Source of the DNA: Anaerorudis sp964444915
Lineage (GTDB): Bacteria > Bacteroidota > Bacteroidia > Bacteroidales > Dysgonomonadaceae
DNA length: 18,491 nucleotides
Assembly (NCBI GenBank): GCA_964444915.1
Contig: CAYUIY010000043.1
Location: 1 to 18,491 of the forward strand
Direction of reading: 5' to 3'
The notes under the pieces were generated by a model, which did no database searches, was not told where the DNA came from, and worked only from the letters and a program-made list of their open reading frames with translations. The position numbers and the translations under genes are program-made. Of this stretch, positions 6,476-14,281 are shown in pieces (position 1 is the first letter of the stretch; each line of letters begins with the position of its first letter).

Positions 6476-9271
6476 ATGAGCAATTTCAAACAAATCGAAA
6501 TAAAAGGTGCACGCGTCAATAATTTGAAAAACGTTGACGTAATCATTCCCCGAAATACTTTTACTGTTATTACCGGACTTTCGGGTTCGGGCAAATCGTC
6601 GTTGGCATTTGATACATTGTATGCCGAAGGACAACGGCGTTACGTTGAGAGCTTGTCTGCTTATGTGCGACAATTTCTTGGTCGTATGAACAAGCCCGAG
6701 TGCGATTATATTAGGGGAATTCCTCCCGCTATCGCTATCGAACAAAAGGTGAATACCCGCAATCCACGTTCCACGGTGGGTACCTCTACTGAAATTTATG
6801 ATTATTTGCGCCTGCTTTATGCGCGCGTCGGAAAGACCATTTCGCCCGTTTCGGGCAAAGAGGTGAAAAGACATTATGTGAGCGATATCATTCGCAAGAT
6901 GCTGGAATATCGTGAGGGCACGCGTATGCTGGTTCTTTCGCCCATTGTATTACGCAACAACCGCGATTTACGCGAACAGTTGGATATTTTAATGAAGGAG
7001 GGGTTTACGCGAGTAAATGTTGGGGAAGAATTTTATCGGATCGACGAACTACTGACACAAAAAAATCTTCCTCCGGCAGAAGAGGTGATGCTGGTGATCG
7101 ATCGTCTTTCGTGTTCTTCGGATAAAGCTACTATCAATCGGTTGTCCGATTCGTTGGAAACAGCTTTTTTGGAGGGGGAGGGCGAGTGTGTAGTGCGGTT
7201 TTGGGAAGAAAAGGGTGTAGAGTCGTATACTTTTTCCAACCGCTTTGAAGCCGACGGGATAAAATTTGAAGAACCTACCGAGTTGATGTTCAATTTCAAC
7301 AGTCCGGTTGGCGCTTGCCCTCAATGCGAAGGGTTTGGCATGGTTATCGGAATAGATGAGAATCTGGTGATTCCCGATAAGAGCTTGTCGGTTCAGGAAG
7401 AATGTGTGCAGTGTTGGAGAGGTGAAAAAATGAGTGAATGGCGCAAAGAGTTTGTAAACAATGCCTACAAAGCAGATTTTCCAATTCATCGGGCCTATTA
7501 TGATCTGACTGACGAAGAAAAGGACATCTTATGGAACGGACGTCACGAATTGGGTATTTACGGTATAAACGATTTTTTTCGGATGCTCGAACAGAATCTT
7601 TATAAAATACAATACCGGGTTATGCTGGCGCGTTATCGAGGAAAAACGCTTTGTCCAACGTGCAAAGGCACACGATTGAAGCCCGAAGCGTTGTATGTAA
7701 AGGTGGGTGGAAAATCGATTGCCGAACTGGTGACGATGCCGGTTGTTGAACTGAAAGAATTTTTTAATCGATTGGAGCTCAGTGAAACCGATGCCATCGT
7801 TGCTGACCGCCTACTTACAGAGATCCATAATCGATTGCAATTTTTGATCGATGTAGGGTTGGGGTATCTTACCCTTAATCGTCTTTCCAATACCCTGTCG
7901 GGTGGAGAGAGTCAACGCATTAACCTTGCTTCGTCGCTTGGCAACAGCCTGGTGGGGTCGCTCTATATTCTTGATGAACCCAGTATCGGGCTGCACTCGC
8001 GAGATACACATTTGCTCATTCAGGTGCTCCGAAAGTTGCAGCAGCTTGGCAATACGGTGGTTGTTGTGGAACATGATGAAGAGATTATTCGTGCAGCGGA
8101 TTATATTATTGACATTGGACCGAGAGCAGGCGTATTGGGTGGCGAAATCATATATCAGGGGAAGGTTTCGGAGCTGGAATTGAATACCGATAGTTACACC
8201 GTGAAGTATCTTACAGGTGAAGAAAAGATAGAAGTGCCGAAAACGCGCCGCAAATGGAACAATTATATCGAAGTAAAGGGTGCGCGCCAGCATAATCTAA
8301 AGAATATCGATGTGAAGTTTCCACTTAACGTGATGACGGTGGTGACCGGTGTGAGCGGATCGGGCAAATCATCTCTCGTGAACGATGTGTTTTATAATGC
8401 CTTACAGCATCATTACAAGGGGACGGCAATGGAGCATGCCGAATTCAACGGCCTTGCGGGCGATATTAAACTGGCAAAACATGTGGAGTACGTCGATCAG
8501 AATCCTATTGGCAAATCGTCGCGTTCGAATCCGGTAACTTATCTCAAAGCATATGACGAGATCCGCAAGCTTTTTGCTTCACAGCCGTTATCCAAGCAGA
8601 TGAATTTTTCGCCTTCTTATTTTTCGTTTAATGTGGAAGGCGGACGTTGCGAAGAATGTAAAGGTGAAGGGACCATTACGGTAGAAATGCAGTTTATGGC
8701 CGATATCAAACTGGAGTGCGAAGCATGTCATGGCAAACGGTTTTCACCCGAAGTGCTCGAGGTGGAGTATCGAGGGGTGAATATTTATGATGTATTGGAG
8801 ATGACCGTTGATCAGGCGATTGAATTTTTCGGTGCGCAGAAAGGTACTTTCGAAAAGAAAATCGTGAAACGTCTTCAACCTCTTCACGATGTGGGATTAG
8901 GGTATGTAAAGCTCGGTCAGTCATCTGCCACTTTATCCGGTGGGGAGAATCAACGAGTGAAACTGGCCTATTATTTGGGCGAAGAAAAAACCGAACCTAC
9001 CATTTTCATTTTCGACGAACCCACCACGGGGTTACATTTTCATGATATCAAAACACTCTTGAAAGCCTTTGATGCGTTGCTTGAAAAAGGCCACACCGTT
9101 ATTATTATCGAGCATAACATGGAGGTGATCAAGTGTGCCGACCATATTATCGATTTGGGTCCCGAGGGTGGAAAATCCGGCGGTTACATTGTCTGCGAAG
9201 GCACACCTGAGCAAGTTGCCGCTTGCGATAAATCGTACACCGGCCGATTTTTAAAAGAGAAATTGCAATGA
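6476..9271 (+). CDS. uvrA: excinuclease ABC subunit UvrA
   Basis: This 931-residue ATPase is close to the 940 of E. coli UvrA. It is the DNA damage sensor of nucleotide excision repair; as a dimer it loads UvrB on lesions. It has two ABC modules. The first has Walker A GLSGSGKSS (34-42), signature LSGGESQR (474-481) and ILDEPSIGLH (498-507). The second has Walker A GVSGSGKSS (625-633), signature LSGGENQR (820-827) and IFDEPTTGLH (845-854). The C-terminal zinc module is complete: CEEC (725-728) and CEAC (748-751). The N-terminal one keeps only CPQC (281-284), since its first Cys pair is absent. The ATG at 6476 is preferred over the GTG at 6473 because the family starts close to the first strand. 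Many Bacteroidetes carry two UvrA paralogues, and I cannot tell which this is. It is monocistronic and converges on the next gene. Confidence 0.97.
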   Translation: MSNFKQIEIKGARVNNLKNVDVIIPRNTFTVITGLSGSGKSSLAFDTLYAEGQRRYVESLSAYVRQFLGRMNKPECDYIRGIPPAIAIEQKVNTRNPRSTVGTSTEIYDYLRLLYARVGKTISPVSGKEVKRHYVSDIIRKMLEYREGTRMLVLSPIVLRNNRDLREQLDILMKEGFTRVNVGEEFYRIDELLTQKNLPPAEEVMLVIDRLSCSSDKATINRLSDSLETAFLEGEGECVVRFWEEKGVESYTFSNRFEADGIKFEEPTELMFNFNSPVGACPQCEGFGMVIGIDENLVIPDKSLSVQEECVQCWRGEKMSEWRKEFVNNAYKADFPIHRAYYDLTDEEKDILWNGRHELGIYGINDFFRMLEQNLYKIQYRVMLARYRGKTLCPTCKGTRLKPEALYVKVGGKSIAELVTMPVVELKEFFNRLELSETDAIVADRLLTEIHNRLQFLIDVGLGYLTLNRLSNTLSGGESQRINLASSLGNSLVGSLYILDEPSIGLHSRDTHLLIQVLRKLQQLGNTVVVVEHDEEIIRAADYIIDIGPRAGVLGGEIIYQGKVSELELNTDSYTVKYLTGEEKIEVPKTRRKWNNYIEVKGARQHNLKNIDVKFPLNVMTVVTGVSGSGKSSLVNDVFYNALQHHYKGTAMEHAEFNGLAGDIKLAKHVEYVDQNPIGKSSRSNPVTYLKAYDEIRKLFASQPLSKQMNFSPSYFSFNVEGGRCEECKGEGTITVEMQFMADIKLECEACHGKRFSPEVLEVEYRGVNIYDVLEMTVDQAIEFFGAQKGTFEKKIVKRLQPLHDVGLGYVKLGQSSATLSGGENQRVKLAYYLGEEKTEPTIFIFDEPTTGLHFHDIKTLLKAFDALLEKGHTVIIIEHNMEVIKCADHIIDLGPEGGKSGGYIVCEGTPEQVAACDKSYTGRFLKEKLQ

Positions 9272-9329
9272 AATTCTTTTTCCAGCCGGAGTGCCATGTA
9301 ATCGGTTGCCGACAATTTTCAATCTTATT

Positions 9330-9662
9330 TTAATATACCGATACGCCGGCGGTACCTTGCATTAACGCCATGATGGAAGCACCGAATGCGGCTATAAGTA
9401 AGATGTAAAGCACCATAACGATAGCAAGCCAGATAAGAGATGCCTTTGCCCAGTTTGATTTGTTGGGATTGATGTTTTCGTTGAATGCCCAAACAAACAG
9501 CATCACGATGTTTACAATAGGGATAAGCATGATGAGGTAGATGATCAGCCAGTCTTTTACTTTCATGACAGGCGCCTGCTTTAATTCATTGTACCCTTTT
9601 GCCGGAGGTGCGGTAGGAATTACGGGAGGTTGTTGCCCGGATTGAAATTCTTCGTTTTCCAT
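9330..9662 (-). CDS. small two-helix membrane protein of unknown function
   Basis: This is a 110-residue protein with an N-terminal Pro/Gln-rich hydrophilic stretch (1-33) holding two PP pairs, then predicted membrane helices at about 37-60 and 73-100. The loop between them, NENINPNKSNWAKA (61-74), together with the preceding MLFVWAF, recalls a motif I have seen in small uncharacterised proteins of Bacteroidetes and Firmicutes. No enzyme motif or Cys cluster is present. The Pro-rich end is likely cytoplasmic, since both ends lie on the same side if there are two helices. It stands alone between convergent uvrA and a 468-base gap. The start is the ATG at 9662, and I see no clear -7 box before it. 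The function is unknown. Confidence 0.75.
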   Translation of the reverse strand: MENEEFQSGQQPPVIPTAPPAKGYNELKQAPVMKVKDWLIIYLIMLIPIVNIVMLFVWAFNENINPNKSNWAKASLIWLAIVMVLYILLIAAFGASIMALMQGTAGVSVY

Positions 9663-9865
9663 TTTAAAAAAATTAAAGCGTTAAACATTTATGTAAAGCA
9701 GATACTTTCTCTTTATGTGATAGGTGATGTATTTATTAGATTAACATTGTAAAACTAAAAAAGTTTAAAAATAGGAGGGAAAGAATTTCTTTTATGTTGC
9801 TTATTGGTTCTCTTTGGGAGCTGCATGCCCCCTGCCGTTTGAAAAACCCTGCGGTGTTTTTCATG

Positions 9866-9873
9866 TATTTTTG
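9866..9873 (+). promoter_or_regulatory. promoter-like -7 box (TATTTTTG), + strand
   Basis: The box matches TAnnTTTG. A TTTG lies at 9838-9841 but 24 bases away, longer than usual, and the inverted repeat 9841-9862 fills the spacer, which could make it an operator or part of an older terminator. Transcription from here would read into the hairpin and small ORFs at 9968-10130. Confidence 0.35.
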
Positions 9874-9967
9874 TAGCCGGATAATTGAAAAACCAACTGC
9901 AATGTCGCTCTTTTAATTTGAACTTAGGCAGAAGAGAACATGAAGATCGTAAGGATTAAATAAAATA

Positions 9968-9997
9968 TTGGCAGAATGTCTCCCGACGCCCTGCCAA
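9968..9997 (+). ncRNA. hairpin in a possible leader RNA
   Basis: The outer stem TTGGCAG/CTGCCAA has seven pairs and encloses an inner GTC/GAC stem with a TCCC loop, separated by symmetrical AAT/GCC bulges. No T-tract follows (the next bases are ACTTGTTAACC), so it is not an intrinsic terminator. It starts eight bases before the micro-ORF ATG at 9976, which lies inside the structure. The class is unknown. Confidence 0.3.
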
Positions 9998-10029
9998 ACT
10001 TGTTAACCTTAAATCTAATACTATTATGA
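9976..10029 (+). CDS. possible 17-residue leader peptide (uncertain)
   Basis: ATG to TGA encodes MSPDALPNLLTLNLILL, with eight Leu or Ile in the last nine residues except for Thr and Asn. Its stop overlaps the next ATG as ATGA (10026-10029). The ATG is inside the hairpin at 9968-9997, an arrangement that could couple folding to translation. An ORF of 17 codons is easily met by chance. Confidence 0.15.
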   Translation: MSPDALPNLLTLNLILL

Positions 10030-10130
10030 AAAAACCACGTCACAAATATAAAAAAGAAATTAAAACGCGCCAAATAATTTCAATAAAAAAGAAAAATTAT
10101 TTTCAATATATCAATTTATTATTTTTCTGA
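10026..10130 (+). CDS. possible 34-residue basic peptide or remnant 5' end of a gene (uncertain)
   Basis: The ORF begins MKKPRHKYKKEIK and ends in a short hydrophobic tail (INLLFF); about a third of its residues are Lys, Arg or His. The bases before it, TTAACCTTAAATCTAATACTATT then ATGAAAAAA, resemble the leaders of many Bacteroidetes exported-protein genes, so this may be the surviving start of a lost gene. The ORF stop is immediately next to the convergent dgt stop at 10131. I do not recognise the peptide. Confidence 0.2.
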   Translation: MKKPRHKYKKEIKTRQIISIKKKNYFQYINLLFF

Positions 10131-11459
10131 CTAAATTTCTGGCAAACCCATACCTGTGATTTTACGATACAAATCCAAGGCGTACAAATCGGTCATTCCC
10201 GAAACATAATCGATTATCGATTGGATTTTTCCATATGTCGAGGAGGAATCGGTTTCGTACTGATCGGGTATTCTTCCCAATAGAAGTTGCGAGTAGATGT
10301 GAGAAGGTGTTTGTACGGCATGAATGAATTTTTCCAAAAGAAAACCGATAATACGATAACCGGCTAATTCGATATCCAGCACGTCTTTCGACCGGTAAAT
10401 GGTTGCTATTGCAAATTTCGAACAAGTTTCGTAAGCATTTTTGGCTTTTTCGGGAATGTTTTTGATAAGGGCTTTTTGTTCTTCACCGGCAAGAATTGCC
10501 TCTTCGTTTTCCATAAATGCCCGTGCACATTCATCTACCAGTACCCCGATTACACTTGCCCGAAGATAGGCAATCTGTTCGTTTACGTCGTGTATCCGTT
10601 TAAGGTTCTTTTGATAATGGGGGCGTTGATTTTCTTCGAAAAAACCAAGCAACAGATCAATGGTTTTTTCGGTAGTCACCAGATGAAGTTTGTGTGCATC
10701 TTCGATATCCATGATTTGATAGCAGATGTCGTCGGCCGCTTCCACCAGATAAACCAGGGGATAGCGCACGAATTTGGCCGGATTTTCGTTGAGACAAGTG
10801 ATGCCAAGTTCGCGGGCAATGGTTCGGTATTCGTTTTCTTCCGAAGCAAAGAACCCGAATTTATTTTTTCCTCCACTCAGTTCCGATGAAAAGGGATATT
10901 TTACGATGGATGCCAGTGTTGAATAGGTAAGTGCAAAGCCACCTCGTCGCCGTCCATAAAATTGATGCATGAGCAAACGGAGCGTATTAGCGTTGCCTTC
11001 AAAGCAGGTAAAGTCGCTCCAACGTCCTCCTTCGTCTTCTACTTCGGTTTGCAGTTTTCGGCCTTCCCCTTCCGAAAAAAAAGACGATATGGCCTGTTCA
11101 CCTGAGTGCCCGAATGGTGGATTGCCCAAATCGTGTGCCAGACAAGCGGCAGAAACAATGGAGGCAATTTCTTCGAAATGAGCCGGTGAGTTTGGATATT
11201 TTTTTCGTAGTTCACGTCCTGCAATTTCTCCGAGAGAACGTCCAACGCTTGAAACTTCCAAACTGTGTGTCAGTCGGTTGTGTACGAAAATACTTCCCGG
11301 CAAGGGGAAGACCTGCGTTTTGTTTTGCAGACGCCGGAATGGCGAGGAAAAAATCAGCCGGTCGTAATCACGTTGATATTCTGTTCGATCCTGTTTCTTC
11401 TCACTTCGGTAGTTCTCCAGCCCAAAACGTTTAATCGATAGCAGTTGAATCCAGTCCAT
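10131..11459 (-). CDS. dgt: deoxyguanosinetriphosphate triphosphohydrolase (dGTPase)
   Basis: This 442-residue cytoplasmic HD-domain enzyme converts dGTP to deoxyguanosine and triphosphate, affecting dNTP pools. The family signatures are intact: FSSPFRRLQNKTQVF (37-51) near the start, NRLTHSLEV (61-69) with metal ligand His65, the HD pair His109-Asp110 in AHDLGNPPFGHSGE (108-121), and EAADDICYQIMDIED (240-254) carrying the final metal-binding Asp. The length and motif order match the E. coli-type Dgt/dNTPase subfamily of about 440-505 residues rather than shorter HD proteins. It starts at the ATG at 11459 and is divergent from feoAB across a 200-base gap. Activity on dNTPs other than dGTP is possible in this family and cannot be excluded. 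Confidence 0.94.
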   Translation of the reverse strand: MDWIQLLSIKRFGLENYRSEKKQDRTEYQRDYDRLIFSSPFRRLQNKTQVFPLPGSIFVHNRLTHSLEVSSVGRSLGEIAGRELRKKYPNSPAHFEEIASIVSAACLAHDLGNPPFGHSGEQAISSFFSEGEGRKLQTEVEDEGGRWSDFTCFEGNANTLRLLMHQFYGRRRGGFALTYSTLASIVKYPFSSELSGGKNKFGFFASEENEYRTIARELGITCLNENPAKFVRYPLVYLVEAADDICYQIMDIEDAHKLHLVTTEKTIDLLLGFFEENQRPHYQKNLKRIHDVNEQIAYLRASVIGVLVDECARAFMENEEAILAGEEQKALIKNIPEKAKNAYETCSKFAIATIYRSKDVLDIELAGYRIIGFLLEKFIHAVQTPSHIYSQLLLGRIPDQYETDSSSTYGKIQSIIDYVSGMTDLYALDLYRKITGMGLPEI

Positions 11460-11478
11460 TTTTTTGTTCTATTTCTCA

Positions 11479-11486
11479 CAAATTTA
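11479..11486 (-). promoter_or_regulatory. -7 box (TAAATTTG) for dgt
   Basis: On the minus strand TAAATTTGTG matches TAnnTTTG 20 bases before the dgt ATG. I see no -33 TTTG at standard spacing. Confidence 0.45.
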
Positions 11487-11557
11487 CAGGATAATTTTCG
11501 ATTTATCGTTGTGATTGACAAGAATCGATACAATTTGATGGCATTATTATTTAAAAC

Positions 11558-11571
11558 AATTATAAATAATT
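11558..11571. promoter_or_regulatory. AT-rich inverted repeat, possible regulator site upstream of feoAB
   Basis: AATTAT-AA-ATAATT is a perfect six-base inverted repeat in the divergent dgt-feoAB region, about 36 bases before the putative feoAB -7 box. Ferrous uptake genes are commonly repressed by Fur or DtxR-type regulators at AT-rich palindromes, but this one does not clearly match the classical Fur box. Confidence 0.25.
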
Positions 11572-11606
11572 TACACTAAAAATGCGCTTCTTAGCCAAAA
11601 AATGCC

Positions 11607-11614
11607 CATCTTTG
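11607..11614 (+). promoter_or_regulatory. feoAB -7 box (CATCTTTG)
   Basis: CCATCTTTGCATC is one base off TAnnTTTG and lies 45 bases before the feoAB ATG. Many Bacteroidetes promoters keep the TTTG half most strictly, so this is the best candidate in the gap. Confidence 0.4.
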
Positions 11615-11659
11615 CATCTTAAAAACCAAAAATATTGATTTGGAAGAATTGGATTAAAT

Positions 11660-14068
11660 ATGCGTCTCTCTGAACTACCTACCGGCGAAAAAGCATACAT
11701 CTTGAAAGTGCATGGCAGTGGTGCGTTCAGAAAACGCCTTCTGGAGATGGGTTTTGTGCGAGGGGAAGAAGTGAAAGCAATCCTCAATGCCCCTCTTAAA
11801 GATCCCATCAAATATCAGATCATGGGTTATGAGGTTTCGTTGCGGCGGAGCGAAGCCGTGATGATCGAAATATCCATGCTTAAAGAAGATGTATTATCTT
11901 TTCGACCGTGGGAAGAAGAAAAACAAGAATTATTGTGTACGGCGCAACAAGCTATACCCGAATGCAACAGAAGACAACGAAGAAGAAGAGGCCGTTTTCG
12001 TCACGATTCATCGTGCCGCCTTATTAAGGCCGCTCTTGTCGGGAATCCCAACAGTGGAAAAACATCTCTATTCAATCTGGCTTCCGGTGCACACGAACAT
12101 GTGGGCAATTATGGCGGCGTAACTGTCGATTCCAAAATCGGCAGGTTGTATCACAAGGACTACACCATAGAGCTCGTCGATTTGCCCGGGACCTACTCCT
12201 TATCTGCTTATACACCCGAGGAGCGCTATGTGCGCAACTATCTTGTGGAAGAACAACCCGATGTGGTCATCAACGTGGTGAGTGCGTCGGCGTTGGAAAG
12301 GAATCTGTATCTGACTACGGAGTTGATGGATATGGAGGTTCCGATGGTTATTGCCCTCAACATGTATGACGAGTTGGAACAAAGCGGCAGTAAATTTGAT
12401 TATCCTGCCTTGTCGAAAATGATCGGTATCCCCATCGTTCCAACTGTTGCCAAGAGGGGAGAGGGCATCCCAGAGTTACTTGATGAAGTGATTAAAAAAT
12501 ACGAAGGGGAAGACAAAAAAGATCCTGCACGCATCCCGTATGGGAGGGTGCTTGAACGAGCCATCGAGCTTATGGAGCGGGAATTGGCCGATGTGGATAT
12601 TTCGCACTTGCATCTTCCGTTGCGATACCTTTGTATTAAACTTTTAGAGGGCGATAAAGAGATAGAGGAAATGATTGGTGGGTTGCCGAAGTGCGATGCA
12701 ATTCGTGCTCGTCGCGACAAAGAACGGGCATACATCGATAAACTGCTTCGCGAGGATGCCGAGTCTGCTTTTGCCAATGCCCGCTATGGCTTCATTGAAG
12801 GAGCATTGAAAGAAACCTTTACCCCGAAGGCCAACATTCATGACACGACCCGCATCCTGGATGCCATCGTAACGAACAAATACATCGGATTCCCCATCTT
12901 TTTTCTGTTCATGTGGCTTATGTTTGAAGCCACATTCAGGCTGGGCGAATATCCCATGCAGGGCATCGAATGGCTGGTGGGAACAGCGGGAAATTTCATT
13001 CGTTCGCATATGGCAGACGGTCCGCTGAAAGACCTTCTTATCGAAGGTATTATCGGCGGGGTGGGAGGGGTGATTGTTTTTCTTCCCAACATCGTCATTC
13101 TCTATCTGTTCATTGCATTTATGGAAGATTCGGGTTATATGGCGCGAGCGGCTTTCATTATGGACAAGGTGATGCACAAGATGGGGCTGCACGGTAAATC
13201 GTTTATTCCTCTTCTTATGGGCTTTGGCTGTAACGTTCCCGCCATTTTGTCTACTCGCACCATCGAAAGCCGCAACAGTCGCATGATTACCATGCTGATT
13301 GTTCCTTTCATGTCGTGTAGTGCCCGGCTGCCGGTATATCTTCTTTTTGCGGGAACGTTTTTTGGCCGCTATGCCGGTTTGGTGTTGTTGGGATTGTACA
13401 TGACCGGCATTTTGATTGCGGTTGTTTCGGCGCGACTGTTTCGGAGGTTTCTGTTCAAGGAAGAAGACACCCCCTTTGTGATGGAACTTCCCCCTTATCG
13501 TTTGCCCACCTTCAAATCAGTGATGATCCATATGTGGGATCGAGCATACCAATATCTGAAAAAAATCGGCGGACCAATTCTTATTGCCTCCATCATTATT
13601 TGGTTTTTGGGTTATTTTCCGAAAAACCCTTCCATTCCTGAGCAGCGAGTTGCAGAACATCAAGAACATTCGTATATCGGGCAAATCGGGAAATGCATCG
13701 AACCCGTGATGCGTCCGTTGGGATTCGACTGGAAAATATCGGTAAGTCTACTTTCGGGGATGGCTGCCAAAGAGATTGTCATCAGCACGATGGGCGTTCT
13801 GTATGCAGGAGACAGTGAAAATCAGACATCGCTTCAGGAGCGGCTGCTGACCGAAACACATGCCGATGGAACGCCGGTCTTCACTCCCCTTGTAGTCATT
13901 GGTTTTTTGCTTTTCGTGCTTATCTATTTTCCGTGTATTGCTACTATTGCGGCCATAAAAGAAGAATCGGGTTCATGGAAATGGGCGCTGTTCAGCGTTT
14001 TATATTCTACCGGGCTGGCATGGATGGTTGCTTTTTTGGTGCATTGGATTGGGAATTTATGGATATAA
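11660..14068 (+). CDS. feoB: ferrous iron transporter, FeoA-FeoB fusion
   Basis: This 802-residue inner-membrane Fe2+ importer has FeoA fused ahead of FeoB. Residues 1-75 are the FeoA SH3-like domain (GSGAFRKRLLEMGFVRG at 19-35). A linker follows, holding the Arg-rich run NRRQRRRRGRFRH (103-115). The GTPase has G1 GNPNSGKTS (128-136), G2 Thr155 in GNYGGVTVDS, G3 DLPG (174-177), G4 NMYD (234-237) and a G5-like TVAKRGEG, then a helical GDI-like domain to about 390. The membrane part (about 408-800) keeps both gate motifs, GFGCNVPAI (521-529) and YFPCIATIAAI (756-766). It heads an operon: 12 bases separate it from the FeoB-associated gene. Fusion of FeoA to FeoB is known in Bacteroidetes. The linker is unusual and may reflect paired frameshifts. 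Confidence 0.96.
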   Translation: MRLSELPTGEKAYILKVHGSGAFRKRLLEMGFVRGEEVKAILNAPLKDPIKYQIMGYEVSLRRSEAVMIEISMLKEDVLSFRPWEEEKQELLCTAQQAIPECNRRQRRRRGRFRHDSSCRLIKAALVGNPNSGKTSLFNLASGAHEHVGNYGGVTVDSKIGRLYHKDYTIELVDLPGTYSLSAYTPEERYVRNYLVEEQPDVVINVVSASALERNLYLTTELMDMEVPMVIALNMYDELEQSGSKFDYPALSKMIGIPIVPTVAKRGEGIPELLDEVIKKYEGEDKKDPARIPYGRVLERAIELMERELADVDISHLHLPLRYLCIKLLEGDKEIEEMIGGLPKCDAIRARRDKERAYIDKLLREDAESAFANARYGFIEGALKETFTPKANIHDTTRILDAIVTNKYIGFPIFFLFMWLMFEATFRLGEYPMQGIEWLVGTAGNFIRSHMADGPLKDLLIEGIIGGVGGVIVFLPNIVILYLFIAFMEDSGYMARAAFIMDKVMHKMGLHGKSFIPLLMGFGCNVPAILSTRTIESRNSRMITMLIVPFMSCSARLPVYLLFAGTFFGRYAGLVLLGLYMTGILIAVVSARLFRRFLFKEEDTPFVMELPPYRLPTFKSVMIHMWDRAYQYLKKIGGPILIASIIIWFLGYFPKNPSIPEQRVAEHQEHSYIGQIGKCIEPVMRPLGFDWKISVSLLSGMAAKEIVISTMGVLYAGDSENQTSLQERLLTETHADGTPVFTPLVVIGFLLFVLIYFPCIATIAAIKEESGSWKWALFSVLYSTGLAWMVAFLVHWIGNLWI

Positions 14069-14080
14069 AAGGTTGTAAAG

Positions 14081-14281
14081 ATGTTTAAAGGTTTACTCGC
14101 CCTGTGGGGTTTCATACAAGCGAATGTTCAACTTATTATTGTTGTTCTCATTGGTATTGCCGTAGCCGTAAAATTGGGATACGAAATTTATCGATTTTTC
14201 TTTGTAAAGAAAGATACTTCCTACTGCAACGGTTGTTCAATGTGTGAGATCAGTAAGATCAAGAAGAAAAAGATATCGTGA
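14081..14281 (+). CDS. FeoB-associated Cys-rich membrane protein
   Basis: This is a 66-residue protein with one membrane helix (about 15-33), then a cytoplasmic-type tail with the cluster CNGCSMC (Cys49, 52, 55) and a Lys-rich end. Size, layout and position directly after feoB match the FeoB-associated family (Pfam FeoB_associated), thought to be a small partner of FeoB, perhaps filling the place of FeoC. Its biochemical role is not established; metal or Fe-S binding by the three Cys is an inference. It starts 12 bases after feoAB, and its stop overlaps the GTG of the MATE gene (GTGA), so the three genes form one tight unit. Confidence 0.85.
   Translation: MFKGLLALWGFIQANVQLIIVVLIGIAVAVKLGYEIYRFFFVKKDTSYCNGCSMCEISKIKKKKIS

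Larger units (their letters stand above)
9663..10130. other. 468-base gene-poor, AT-rich region with leader-like elements
   Basis: There is no gene of normal length here. The left part (9663-9780) is the very AT-rich upstream region of the small membrane protein. The middle holds an imperfect inverted repeat at 9841-9862 (GAAAAAC/GTTTTTC arms) and a + strand TAnnTTTG box. The right part holds a hairpin and two micro-ORFs ending against the dgt stop. These are listed separately. I see no tRNA, CRISPR repeat or known riboswitch core. Confidence 0.6.

Noticed and set aside
9302..9312. TCGG-TTG-CCGA hairpin between uvrA and the small membrane protein as a terminator
   Set aside because: The four-pair stem is too weak and the following sequence is only loosely T-rich, so I did not list it.
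9841..9862. Inverted repeat GAAAAAC/GTTTTTC as the uvrA terminator
   Set aside because: It lies about 570 bases beyond uvrA and past an opposing gene, and the stem has a bulge; kept only as part of the promoter-like region description.
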